Assembly: GCA_903885375.1 (NCBI GenBank)
Contig: CAISIK010000207.1
Coordinates: 1 to 64,000, forward strand
DNA length: 64,000 bases
Reading direction: 5' to 3'
Source: an uncultured Pseudomonadota bacterium
Lineage (GTDB): Bacteria; Myxococcota_A; UBA796; SXON01
The position numbers and the translations under genes were made by a program. The notes below the pieces were generated by a model. That model made no database searches. It was given only the letters and a program-made list of their open reading frames with translations, and was not told where the DNA came from. Positions 18,081 through 25,644 of the stretch are shown one piece after another. How positions within the stretch are numbered: position 1 is the stretch's first letter; every line of letters starts with the position of its first letter.

Positions 18081-19709
18081 ATGTTCATCTCGTCTTCTCT
18101 GCTCGCGCTCTGTCTCACGGTTCCGCACGCCGACGCTGCGTCCACGGGCAACGGCATCCTGCTCATCATCGGCAGCAACGACATCCTGTTTCGCGCTGGC
18201 GCCGAAACCACCCCCGTCTACGGCGTCACCGCCGAGGTCGAGTCCGACGCGGGCAGCGAGGAGGTGACCTTCACCGAGTCCGACACGAGCCTCCACGGCG
18301 CGGCCGCCATCGCCGGGCTCCCCAGCGTCGACTCCCGCATCACCCTGACCCTCTACGACGCCGCCAGCGCCTCGCTCCTGTCCTTCTCCGGCACGCTCGG
18401 CGCCGACGGCAGCGTGTCCGTTACCGCCGACGCCGACGAATGCGACGGGTCCGGCAAGACCGTCTGTGCCACCGCCCCCGACATCGAGGTGCTCGCCGCC
18501 GATCTCTTCGTCGGCGCAGCAGGTGGCTACGACGTGGCCTTCGATCTGAACGGCGCCGACGCCTACGACGTGGCCTACGCCGACATCGTGATCACCGAGA
18601 GCACCGAGGTGACCACCTGCGAGAAGGGCGGCGCCTGCACCACCACGGGCAGCACAACGACCACCGAAGCCGAGGTGGCCTGGGACACGATCAGCGCGGT
18701 TTGGGAGGGAGAGCTGAGCCTCGCCCATGAGGGCGTGATTGAGATCAAGGCCCAGACGTTGGACAGCCGAGGCAAGAAGATCGAGACCGTGAAGACGAAG
18801 CTCGGCGCGCCCTGGATCGACAGCGGCACCGGCATCAACGCGCTGGCGACGGACGAGGATCCGCTGACGAGCGTGGGCTTCAGTAGCTGGGACGAGCCGA
18901 TGGAGGTGCCGTACATCTCCATCGTCTCCGAAGGGTGGTCGACCTCCACCGCGCCGGTGTCGGCGCAGGTGGAGCTGACCAACGGCAAGACGATCACGAT
19001 TCCGGTGAACAGCTACCAGGTGGTGGCAAAGGACAACTACGTCGTGACGAACCCCGACCGGAAGGACAACTTCCGGGTGGTCGTCAACGGTGGCAAGCTG
19101 AGCGTCAACGACTCGACCACGTTGACCCTCGACGATCTCGCTTCGCCGCTCTGTGCCGATGGCCTCTGCGTTCTGCTCTTGGAGAATGACGCCGGCGAGG
19201 CCGAGCTCTCCGTCACCGCCTATGCGTCCACCGCCACGGCGCTCCCGACCGATGCCTCGGTGAAGATCACCTGCCTCGACGAAGACGGCACGGATGTCGG
19301 CTCGGAGTACATCTACCCCCACTTCCAGGACGACGTGAAAGCGATGTTCGCCAACGACATCAAGCTCTCGGCCGACCCGCTCGGCGTGGACATCGCCGGC
19401 AAGGTGAGCCTGCTCGGCGCAGCGGACAAGAAGGGCAAGCAGACGACCCTCGCCAAGGGCAAGTTCTATGGCACCTTCGCCCGGGACGCCGACGGGGACC
19501 TCGCCCTGGGCGGCGCCGACAAGGACACCGTGTCGCCGAGCGGCACCCTGCTCACCGCCGGCAGCGCCATCGCGCTCTCGGACTCCGATGGGGACGGGAA
19601 CGTCGACGGCCCCCCGGTCGTCGCCGCCAAGCCCGCGAGCGGCGGCCCCACCGCCACGGAGAAGCACGGCGACATCCTGATCGACGGCGTGAAGATCGAC
19701 TACGACTGA
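18081..19709 (+). CDS. Secreted protein of unknown function
   Basis: I do not recognise this 542-residue protein. It opens with a signal peptide (MFISSSLLALCLTVPHADA, cleavage about residue 19) that lacks Lys/Arg in its n-region. The mature part is acidic and Thr/Ser/Ala-rich. It contains beta-rich segments that look like Ig-type or adhesin repeats, a pair of Cys in TTCEKGGACTTT, another in PLCADGLC, and a C-terminal Asp-rich stretch (DSDGDGNVDG) that could bind calcium. ATG 18081 has GGAG six bases upstream, and the next downstream feature is a strong hairpin terminator. It runs divergently from the kinase gene. A surface or secreted structural role is only an inference. Confidence 0.75.
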   Translation: MFISSSLLALCLTVPHADAASTGNGILLIIGSNDILFRAGAETTPVYGVTAEVESDAGSEEVTFTESDTSLHGAAAIAGLPSVDSRITLTLYDAASASLLSFSGTLGADGSVSVTADADECDGSGKTVCATAPDIEVLAADLFVGAAGGYDVAFDLNGADAYDVAYADIVITESTEVTTCEKGGACTTTGSTTTTEAEVAWDTISAVWEGELSLAHEGVIEIKAQTLDSRGKKIETVKTKLGAPWIDSGTGINALATDEDPLTSVGFSSWDEPMEVPYISIVSEGWSTSTAPVSAQVELTNGKTITIPVNSYQVVAKDNYVVTNPDRKDNFRVVVNGGKLSVNDSTTLTLDDLASPLCADGLCVLLLENDAGEAELSVTAYASTATALPTDASVKITCLDEDGTDVGSEYIYPHFQDDVKAMFANDIKLSADPLGVDIAGKVSLLGAADKKGKQTTLAKGKFYGTFARDADGDLALGGADKDTVSPSGTLLTAGSAIALSDSDGDGNVDGPPVVAAKPASGGPTATEKHGDILIDGVKIDYD

Positions 19710-20048
19710 GCGTCTCCCGGAGCGGTGGGCAGTGGCCCGACGACGATCCTCCCTGAGCTTGCCTGGCGGCGGCGGACCTTCACCGGGTCCGCCGCCGCCC
19801 TCTCCGTTTTCGCCATCATGTGGATGTCGACCTCGGGCATCACGTCCCCCTCTGGTGGACCCGGGTGGTGCCGGGAGTGGCGAGCTCGACGGACGTAGGG
19901 CGCGGTCGAGGCAAACTCCGCGACGACGCGCCGCTGGGGTGGGCGGCCTTGCCCACGCGAGTCGGGCGCCGTCGGGCGGCGCGGGCACCGGCGAGCGGAC
20001 CGGAGCCGCCGACGTCCTTCCGCCGCCGGTGTCGGCCGGTTCGTTTCG
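19710..20048. other. Intergenic stretch with terminator, no gene
   Basis: These 339 bases separate the secreted protein from a convergent small lipoprotein gene. Apart from the hairpin at 19765-19799 nothing is supported: the open frames read Pro/Arg/Gly-rich and have no start with a ribosome site. Confidence 0.6.
19765..19799 (+). terminator. Strong hairpin terminator after the secreted-protein gene
   Basis: A perfect 14-base stem (GGCGGCGGCGGACC paired with GGTCCGCCGCCGCC) with a 7-base loop lies 55 bases after the stop at 19709. A short pyrimidine/T stretch (CTCTCCGTTTT) follows, as in a factor-independent terminator. Confidence 0.7.
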
Positions 20049-20315
20049 CTAGAGCGGAACCGCCATCAACGTGACGTTGCCCGTGCACTGGTTGCAGTCG
20101 TCCGAGGGTCCGCCGCTGGTATTACGCTGCGGCACGAGGTTCAGCCTCAGGTCCGTGTCGGTGCCCCTGTCCGTGTCGGTGTCTGCGTCCGTATCGGAGT
20201 CGTTATCCGTGTCGGCGTCGGCGTCGGAGGTGCCCGGCTGGTCCTCCTCGCCCGATTGGCATCCGAGCAGGGAAAGCGAGGCGGCGGCCGCCAGCAAGAT
20301 AGGAAAGACGCGCAT
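20049..20315 (-). CDS. Small Asp/Thr-rich lipoprotein
   Basis: The 88-residue product has a classical lipoprotein signal (MRVFPILLAAAASLSLLGC, lipobox L-L-G-C, with a positive n-region). A mature chain follows with an Asp/Thr repeat tract (DADADTDNDSDTDADTDTD) and a Cys pair (CNQC). The repeat is a flexible acidic spacer of the kind seen between lipid anchor and folded domain in Myxococcota, but here only about 30 residues follow it, so the gene may be a shortened member. The tract is also a simple GTGTCG-type DNA repeat, prone to length change. Function unknown. Confidence 0.75.
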   Translation of the reverse strand: MRVFPILLAAAASLSLLGCQSGEEDQPGTSDADADTDNDSDTDADTDTDRGTDTDLRLNLVPQRNTSGGPSDDCNQCTGNVTLMAVPL

Positions 20316-20442
20316 TGTTTCGCTTCGAGGCTGACGCTGGATTGCGTGCTCCTCGAACTATTTCCGGCGCCGTGCGTGGCCATCCCTCGCCGATCCTACC
20401 AACGGCGCCGGCCGGGAGGCCAGGGCGATGCCGGCCCCTCGA

Positions 20443-20868
20443 CTACGGGGTGCTGAACCACCCGCGGCTCCACAGAATCACACCCCAAACGGCCATGGCG
20501 CCCGCCACGGAGGCGAGACTGAAGCCCAGGATCCGCGGGCTGGCCGCGGGGGGCGCTGCCCGGGGTGGTTGGGGCGCGGGCGGGCCCCAGAGGCAATCCG
20601 ATACGTAGACTCCGGCGACGGGCTGGTCGAGCACCGGGCCCGGGACGCCGAAGTCGGGGTCCGACGGATCCGCGCAGCCCATGGCGTGCGCGGTGCCGCA
20701 GCTGCACCGGAAGTAGTTCGCATCGCCGATGCGCTGGTGCGGGAACCTCCATACGCACCGGAAGCAGCTCTCCCGGTGGCAGGCGCAACAACGATAAACA
20801 CCCTCCACGTTCCATCGCATGCCGCAGCCGAGACACTCCCGATGCAGCTCGTTGGAATGCCTGGACAC
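20443..20868 (-). CDS. Cys-rich zinc-ribbon-like membrane protein
   Basis: The 141-residue protein has a Cys-dense N-terminal half. Pairs CLGC, CCAC, CFRC and CSC with neighbouring His (HRE, HQR, TAH) suggest two or more zinc sites of RING or ribbon type. A Pro/Ala linker and one C-terminal helix (LASVAGAMAVWGVILW) follow, giving a tail-anchored layout. I find no exact family. The start is GTG 20868; the stop of the upstream GFA-GNAT gene lies nine bases before it, so the two are probably one operon. A membrane-bound metal-dependent binding role is possible but not shown. Confidence 0.75.
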   Translation of the reverse strand: MSRHSNELHRECLGCGMRWNVEGVYRCCACHRESCFRCVWRFPHQRIGDANYFRCSCGTAHAMGCADPSDPDFGVPGPVLDQPVAGVYVSDCLWGPPAPQPPRAAPPAASPRILGFSLASVAGAMAVWGVILWSRGWFSTP

Positions 20869-20877
20869 GCCCTGCAG

Positions 20878-21720
20878 CTATCCGGCCCGGCCCCGGACGA
20901 GCATCTCGGTTGCGTCGACGTAGCCGAGCGAGCGGTACAGGCCTTGCACCTCGGGCCGGGCCTGCAGAACAAACTTCACGGACTCCCGTCCCCCCATCAA
21001 GCGCTGCATCAGCGCGCGGCCGAGGCCCTGGCCCTGATGGTCCGGCCGGACGGCCACGGCACTGATGTAGGCGTTGCTGACCCCGTCCGAGATGGCCCGC
21101 GCAAAACCCACCAGCAGGGGCCCCCGCCAGACCGTGATCACCCAGCGGGCGCCGTCGATGGCCGCCTGCAGGAAGGCGGGATCGTTGCGCTGTGAAAACC
21201 CGACGGCTTCGAAAAGCCGGGCGACCTGGACGGCGTCGACCGGGCCGCCCTCCTGCCAGCGCAGGCCCTCCTCCGGCGGGGGCGCCGGCATGGCCGCCAC
21301 CGGGTCCCGGTCGGGGCCGGCCCCCTCGTATGCGGGCAGCGAAGGGTCGAGGTGGACCCACGGCTGCCGCGACCCGATCCAGATCGCAAAGCTGGGCGCG
21401 AGGGCACCGGGGTGATCGAAGGCCACCGCGATGACGTCGAGCAGCGGCGCATCCGTGAGCGCGCGGAAGAACAGGCTCGCGCCGCAGTCGCCACAGAACC
21501 CACGCTCGGCGACCGCCGACGACCGCCACCACCGCGGCTCACCGCGCACGATCGTGAGCCGTTCCCGCCGGAGGGTCGCCCACGCCACGGCGCCCGCGCC
21601 CACGCTGCGCTGGCACATGCGGCAGTGGCAGTCCCCCACGACGACCCGGCGGCCCTGCACCTCGAAGCGCACCGCCCCGCAGGCGCAGCCCCCGGTCCAC
21701 ACGTACGGCGCGTTCGTCAT
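20878..21720 (-). CDS. GFA domain fused to GNAT acetyltransferase
   Basis: The 280-residue protein joins two families that normally occur alone. Residues about 1-130 are a GFA/CENP-V zinc fold (glutathione-dependent formaldehyde-activating family): CACGAVRFEVQGR, then CHCRMCQRS, then GFCGDCGASLFF give the conserved Cys set for two zinc ions. Residues about 155-280 are a GNAT N-acetyltransferase with the acetyl-CoA loop in AVRPDHQGQGLGRALMQRL and the late strand GLYRSLGYVDATEML. ATG 21720 begins the GFA domain directly; the open frame upstream is shadow-like. It heads an operon with the Cys-rich membrane protein. Substrates are unknown; the fusion suggests that zinc-fold binding and acetylation act on one molecule. 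Confidence 0.88.
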   Translation of the reverse strand: MTNAPYVWTGGCACGAVRFEVQGRRVVVGDCHCRMCQRSVGAGAVAWATLRRERLTIVRGEPRWWRSSAVAERGFCGDCGASLFFRALTDAPLLDVIAVAFDHPGALAPSFAIWIGSRQPWVHLDPSLPAYEGAGPDRDPVAAMPAPPPEEGLRWQEGGPVDAVQVARLFEAVGFSQRNDPAFLQAAIDGARWVITVWRGPLLVGFARAISDGVSNAYISAVAVRPDHQGQGLGRALMQRLMGGRESVKFVLQARPEVQGLYRSLGYVDATEMLVRGRAG

Positions 21721-21760
21721 GACCCACAACCTATCCACGGCGAGCGCCGCCGGGAGTCGA

Positions 21761-22657
21761 CTACGCGGCCCGCCGCTCCTTTCGCCACCGGGCCGGCGGA
21801 ACCCCGATGGTTCGCTTGAACGCCCGCTGGAACGCGGGCTCGCTGGCGTAGCCGACGGCCTCGGCCACGGCTGCGATGCTCCTGCCCCCCTCGGCGAGCA
21901 GCTCACGCGCCACCACCATCCGCCAGCGCGTGACCCAGGCGGCCGGGGGCTCGCCCACCACGTGCAGGAAGCGCTCACAGAAGACCGTGCGGGAGAGCCC
22001 CGACCGGCGGGCGAGTCGCTCGAGCGACCAGTCCTGTCCCGGCGCCGCCTGCACCGAGGCGAGCGCCCGGCCGATCTCCGGGTGCACCAGCCCGGCGAGC
22101 GACCCGGGCGCGCGTTGGGCCCCGGCCCACTCGCGAAGCGCGAGCACGAAGATGAGGTTGCCGAGGCAGGCGGCTACGGCATCGGAGCCCGGCGGGCGCG
22201 TTTCGAGGTCGGTGGCGAGCGCGGCCACCCACCCGGCGAGCGCGGGACCCCGTGCGTGCAGCACCGCCGGGAGCTGCGCGAGCACGAGCTCCCGACCGAG
22301 CTCGCCGAGCCGGAGCGTGCCACACAGGATTTCGGTGCCGGGTTCGCCGACCCCGGCTGTGACGGTGGGCAGCCCCGCCTCCTCCCGGGGCAGCGCCCCG
22401 ATCCAGGTTGCCCCGGCCTCCGGGGGGTGGCAGAGCACGTGCGCCGGCCCGTGGGGCATGAACACCACCTCGCCCGCCCGCAGCGTGTGCACCTCGCCGG
22501 ACACGCGCAGGGTGGCCTGCCCGCGCACGACCACGTGGAAGATTCCACATTCGGCGCCGCGCGTCTCCACCCCCCAGGGCGCCGCGCCCAGCGCCCGCGA
22601 GAAGAACGCGGTCTGGACGCGGGCGCGTTCGAGGAGGATGGAGAGCGGATCGTGCAT
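21761..22657 (-). CDS. AraC-family regulator with N-terminal cupin
   Basis: The 298-residue transcription factor has an N-terminal cupin-type sensing domain (cupin_6 like: CGIFHVVVRGQATLRV, then LRAGEVVFMPHGPAHVL). Two C-terminal helix-turn-helix motifs of the AraC/XylS type follow: LERLARRSGLSRTVFCERF and IAAVAEAVGYASEPAFQRAFKRTIGVPPARWR. The cupin likely binds a small ligand and controls DNA binding. It ends 40 bases before the GFA-GNAT start on the same strand, so it may regulate that operon. A 128-base divergent region separates it from a small membrane-protein gene. Confidence 0.92.
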   Translation of the reverse strand: MHDPLSILLERARVQTAFFSRALGAAPWGVETRGAECGIFHVVVRGQATLRVSGEVHTLRAGEVVFMPHGPAHVLCHPPEAGATWIGALPREEAGLPTVTAGVGEPGTEILCGTLRLGELGRELVLAQLPAVLHARGPALAGWVAALATDLETRPPGSDAVAACLGNLIFVLALREWAGAQRAPGSLAGLVHPEIGRALASVQAAPGQDWSLERLARRSGLSRTVFCERFLHVVGEPPAAWVTRWRMVVARELLAEGGRSIAAVAEAVGYASEPAFQRAFKRTIGVPPARWRKERRAA

Positions 22658-22785
22658 GGGGGAGCTTCGCTCACGCCGGCCGCGCCCGGCTCGGCTACGG
22701 ACGATTGGCTAGAGAGTACGCACGTTGTGTGATAACGCGTCCGCATCCGGGTGGGTACGGTGGAGTTGCCACCAAGGAGCACTCG

Positions 22786-23055
22786 ATGACCCGAATCTGG
22801 ATCGCCACCCTCGCCAACTTCTTCCTCCCGGGCGCCGGCTACCTCGTGCTGGGGGAGAAGGTCCCGCTCGCGCTCGCCTGGCTGCTGGGCGTGCTGGGCC
22901 TCACCTACGTGGAGACGGCCGTGCAAACCGCCGCGCCCGAGCTGTACCTCCCGATGTTCGCCTCGGTCTTCGTGATGAACACGGCCTTCGCGGCCGATGC
23001 GTGGGCGCTCGGCCGGGCCAGGCTCGCGGCCCTCGCCCGGCCGGCGTCGGCGTAG
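22786..23055 (+). CDS. Small membrane protein
   Basis: An 89-residue protein with hydrophobic segments around residues 5-24 (WIATLANFFLPGAGYLVLG), 28-45 (LALAWLLGVLGLTYVET) and 55-72. The first segment, with FFLPGAGYLVLGEK, resembles TM2-domain or DUF-type small inner-membrane proteins whose first helix has a PGxGxxYxG pattern. ATG 22786 has a strong AAGGAG six bases upstream. It is divergent from the AraC regulator and convergent with an alcohol dehydrogenase; a 7-base inverted pair (GGCGGCC and GGCCGCC, 23062-23090) sits between the convergent ends and may stop transcription. Function unknown. Confidence 0.75.
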   Translation: MTRIWIATLANFFLPGAGYLVLGEKVPLALAWLLGVLGLTYVETAVQTAAPELYLPMFASVFVMNTAFAADAWALGRARLAALARPASA

Positions 23056-23096
23056 GCTTGGGGCGGCCGCCGCCGGGGCGGTTGGCCGCCGTCGCT

Positions 23097-24047
23097 TCAG
23101 AACCCGCCGTCCACCTCGATGACCACGCGCCCCTTCATTCCGCCTCGCCCCATGCGGGCGAGCGCGGCGGCGAGGTCCCGCACCGGGAAGGTGCTGTCGA
23201 TCGGCACCGCCATCCCGTCCAGCGCCCAGCTCGCGAGCAGGTCGAGGTCGCTCCGCCGCGCCGCGAGCGTGAAGAAGCGGGCGCGCTGCCCGAACAGCGG
23301 GGCCACCGCGATGCCCGCCATCGCCGCGGCGCCCGGGAGGGTGGCCACGTAGGTGCCGCCGGGCTCGAGGAGGTGCCGGGTGGAGAACCAGGAGTGCGCG
23401 GAGGCGGCGTCGAAGACCACGTGAAAGCGCGTGTCGCCGCCGAGCGCTGAGGCGCGGTCGCGCACGTGCGTGGCGCCGAGCGCGCGCACGAAGTCCATCG
23501 CCGAGGCGCTGCACACCGCGGTCACCTCCGCGCCGAGCCGCACCGCGATGCCCACGGCGAGGGAGCCGACGCCGCCCGAGGCGCCGATGATCAGCACGCG
23601 CTGGCCGGCCTTGAGGCCGCCGGTGTCCCGCATGGCTTGCAGGGCGGTCATGCCCGCGGTCCCGATGGCGGCGGCCGTGGAAGGGGTGAGCTTCGCGGGG
23701 CTGCGGGCCAGGTCGCACGCAGCGACCTCCACCCGCTCGGCGTACGTTCCTCGGAGGGTGCCGCGGCCATAGGGGAGGTGCCCGAACACCTCGTCGCCGA
23801 CGGACAGCTCGGTCACTCCGGCGCCGACGGACTCGACCGTGCCCGCCACGTCGTAGCCCACCACCACGGGCGACTGCTTGCCGTGCAGGATGCTGCCCAC
23901 GAGGCTCCCCGAGAGGACCTTCTCGTCGGCCGGGCTGACCGCGCTCGCCCGCATGCGCACCACCACGCGGCCCGCCCCGGCCACGGGTTCGGGCAGGTCT
24001 TGTGCATGGAGGCCGGAGATTCCCGTGTCGCTGCAGATGGTCTTCAT
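23097..24047 (-). CDS. Zinc-independent MDR-family alcohol dehydrogenase / quinone oxidoreductase
   Basis: The 316-residue cytoplasmic enzyme belongs to the medium-chain dehydrogenase/reductase group. The N-terminal GroES-like domain has GYDVAGTVESVGAGV and GDEVFGHLPYGRGTLRGTYAE. The Rossmann half has the NAD(P)-binding motif VLIIGASGGVGSLAVGIAVRLGAEV near residue 145. The catalytic-zinc Cys and the four-Cys structural-zinc lobe are absent, as in quinone oxidoreductase-like members. It probably reduces a quinone or an activated double bond with NADPH. ATG 24047 overlaps the stop of the upstream DUF922-like gene by 4 bases (ATGA), so both may form one operon. Confidence 0.9.
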   Translation of the reverse strand: MKTICSDTGISGLHAQDLPEPVAGAGRVVVRMRASAVSPADEKVLSGSLVGSILHGKQSPVVVGYDVAGTVESVGAGVTELSVGDEVFGHLPYGRGTLRGTYAERVEVAACDLARSPAKLTPSTAAAIGTAGMTALQAMRDTGGLKAGQRVLIIGASGGVGSLAVGIAVRLGAEVTAVCSASAMDFVRALGATHVRDRASALGGDTRFHVVFDAASAHSWFSTRHLLEPGGTYVATLPGAAAMAGIAVAPLFGQRARFFTLAARRSDLDLLASWALDGMAVPIDSTFPVRDLAAALARMGRGGMKGRVVIEVDGGF

Positions 24048-24628
24048 GGGTGGGGGGTAACGCGGCCGGGTTGGGGGGGCGCGACCACCGAGGGCGTTGC
24101 CCGGCGGCGCCGAGCCGCGCGCCGTGGAGCGGGGCGGGGCGTTGGCCGGCGCGGTTTGCGCCGCCGTCGGAGGGGAGTTGCGGGTCCGCGCGCGCGCCGC
24201 CACCGGCGGTCAGCGCGAAGGCGCCCACCCCTGTGGCCCTGCTCGTGGATGGCCAGCGCCCGCACGTACCGCTGCCAGTTGCCGCGGGAGGCGGCGGGCG
24301 CGGTGGAGGGGGCGTCCCACCTCGGGAAGTGGGCGACGATCTCGGCGAAGACCTCGATGTCGGCGGGCGCACAGGCGCCGCCGTCGGGGTGCTCCCATCG
24401 GACCGCCCACTCCGCGGCGGCCGCGTGCCCGCTGGAGCGGAAGCGCGGCGAGGTGCGGAGCGCCAGCAGGACCTCGGCGTCGTCGCGCCCCGCAACGGCG
24501 TAGTATTCGACGTTGGCGCCTTGAAAAGCGACGTCGCCGGGGAAGGCCGGGTCGACGGGGAAGCGGACCGGCTCCGGTGCGGCCACCGGTACCTGCACGG
24601 CGGCGCAAGCCAGGATCAGGAACATCAT
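24044..24628 (-). CDS. DUF922-like putative secreted Zn protease, C-terminus doubtful
   Basis: Of 194 codons the first 130 fit DUF922, a family of predicted zinc-dependent peptidases: YYAVAGRDDAEVLLALR, then WAVRWEHPDGG and PRWDAPSTA, and the HExxH motif as IHEQGH at about residue 128. A very short lipobox signal opens it (MMFLILAC). Right after HEQGH the sequence turns into Arg/Pro-rich text (RRWRRARG, then RRRRKPRRP) where family members continue with a helix. That change suggests a frameshift or decay near position 24230. However, the frame closes with a TGA that exactly overlaps the ATG of the dehydrogenase gene, as real operon pairs do here. It may be a damaged gene or one with a degenerate tail. 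Confidence 0.6.
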   Translation of the reverse strand: MMFLILACAAVQVPVAAPEPVRFPVDPAFPGDVAFQGANVEYYAVAGRDDAEVLLALRTSPRFRSSGHAAAAEWAVRWEHPDGGACAPADIEVFAEIVAHFPRWDAPSTAPAASRGNWQRYVRALAIHEQGHRGGRLRADRRWRRARGPATPLRRRRKPRRPTPRPAPRRAARRRRATPSVVAPPQPGRVTPHP

Positions 24629-24837
24629 CCTCGCGAAACCGTGGGGGCGGCTCGGCGGGTGCGGTTCCGCCGCTGGGGGGCCTCCGCCGAAAGGCCACGA
24701 AACGCCCGCGCACCCGCCGCTGGCCGGGCTATCAGGCGCGCGTGCTGGCCCAGCCCGCCCGTTCTTCGCTGGTCTCGATCAGCATCTCGCAGATCCGTAC
24801 GCACGGATGGGCCCGCTGCCTCGTGGGCGGCGGCACG

Positions 24838-25545
24838 ATGTACCTGAGCATTCCCTCCTTCATTGTGCTCAACCTCACGCTCGTCGTGGCGCTCTTCGGC
24901 GGGTTCCTCCTGCCGCTCTTCGGGCTCCCTCGTGTGCGCTGGGCCGACCACGTTTTCATGGACCGCGGGCGCATCGCCAACCTGTTCTGGCTCGACCGGC
25001 TGAACTGCCAGTTCTGCGGCTACGCCAACGGGCTGTGCACGATGCTGAACACGCAGCTCGACCACCTCGCCGGCATGCAGCCGCGCCAGGGCGGGGTGCG
25101 CTGGCTCCTCGCGGGCGTCGCCGCGGTCCTCACCGCGCCGCTCTGGCTCGCGTTCGACCTGTACACGGTGCGCTTCCTCTACGACCTCGTGATCTCCCGC
25201 TGCCTCCGCATGGAGCGGTTTTCGCGGGCGGAGGGCGCCGGCGTGCTCGTCGCCGGGAACTACGCGGGGGGGCTGCCTGCGCCCGCGCGGTTCGTGCTCC
25301 GCCAGTGGAAGAACTCCGGCCTCGCGCTCGAGAGCCTGCTCGAGCAGATCGAGTCCTCCTGGTGCCCGCTCCGCCACTTCGAAACCCGGGAGGGCATCGT
25401 GTACCCCAGTCACCACAAGAACTTCTTCGGCGCGAGCCACATCGAGGGGCTGCGCGAGGCGCGAAACTTCCTCCTCGCGCATGGCGGAACGGTGTCCCCG
25501 CGCGGGTCGGCGGGCGTCTCCTCGCGCGGAGCCGAACGCGCCTGA
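24838..25545 (+). CDS. Conserved membrane protein with Cys cluster
   Basis: The 235-residue protein has an N-terminal helix (SIPSFIVLNLTLVVALFGGFLLPLFG), a distinctive Cys cluster in LDRLNCQFCGYANGLCTML (about residues 60-78), a second helix (WLLAGVAAVLTAPLWLAFDLY) and a soluble C-terminal part with several His (PSHHKNFFGASH). The Cys and His could bind a metal or an Fe-S centre. I do not know the family name. An in-frame GTG at 24742 would add 32 residues; ATG 24838 is preferred because the helix begins directly after it, but no strong ribosome site decides it. It is divergent from the DUF922-like gene and followed 8 bases later by the second 50-bp palindromic element. Confidence 0.72.
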   Translation: MYLSIPSFIVLNLTLVVALFGGFLLPLFGLPRVRWADHVFMDRGRIANLFWLDRLNCQFCGYANGLCTMLNTQLDHLAGMQPRQGGVRWLLAGVAAVLTAPLWLAFDLYTVRFLYDLVISRCLRMERFSRAEGAGVLVAGNYAGGLPAPARFVLRQWKNSGLALESLLEQIESSWCPLRHFETREGIVYPSHHKNFFGASHIEGLREARNFLLAHGGTVSPRGSAGVSSRGAERA

Positions 25546-25553
25546 CTCGCGCC

Positions 25554-25603
25554 GCGAATCGCGGCAATGTCGCCCACCCCGGGGCCGGGCAGACGCGATT
25601 CGC
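25554..25603. repeat. 50-bp palindromic intergenic element, copy 2
   Basis: The outer ends GCGAATCGCG and CGCGATTCGC match copy 1 at 1029-1078 exactly, and the internal part GCCCACCCCG...GGGCAGA is nearly the same. Both are 50 bases long and both start 8 bases after a stop codon. Differences are confined to a few central positions and keep the internal hairpin. Confidence 0.75.
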
Positions 25604-25644
25604 CCAACCGTCCGCCCCCAAGCTACGATGGCGCGGGAGCAACG

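Noticed and set aside
17919..19988. Minus-strand open frame of about 690 codons opposite the secreted protein
   Set aside because: No domain, and the opposite strand has a signal peptide, a ribosome site and a terminator.
20155..20230. Microsatellite-like GTGTCG repeats as a separate element
   Set aside because: They encode the Asp/Thr linker of the small lipoprotein and need no other explanation.
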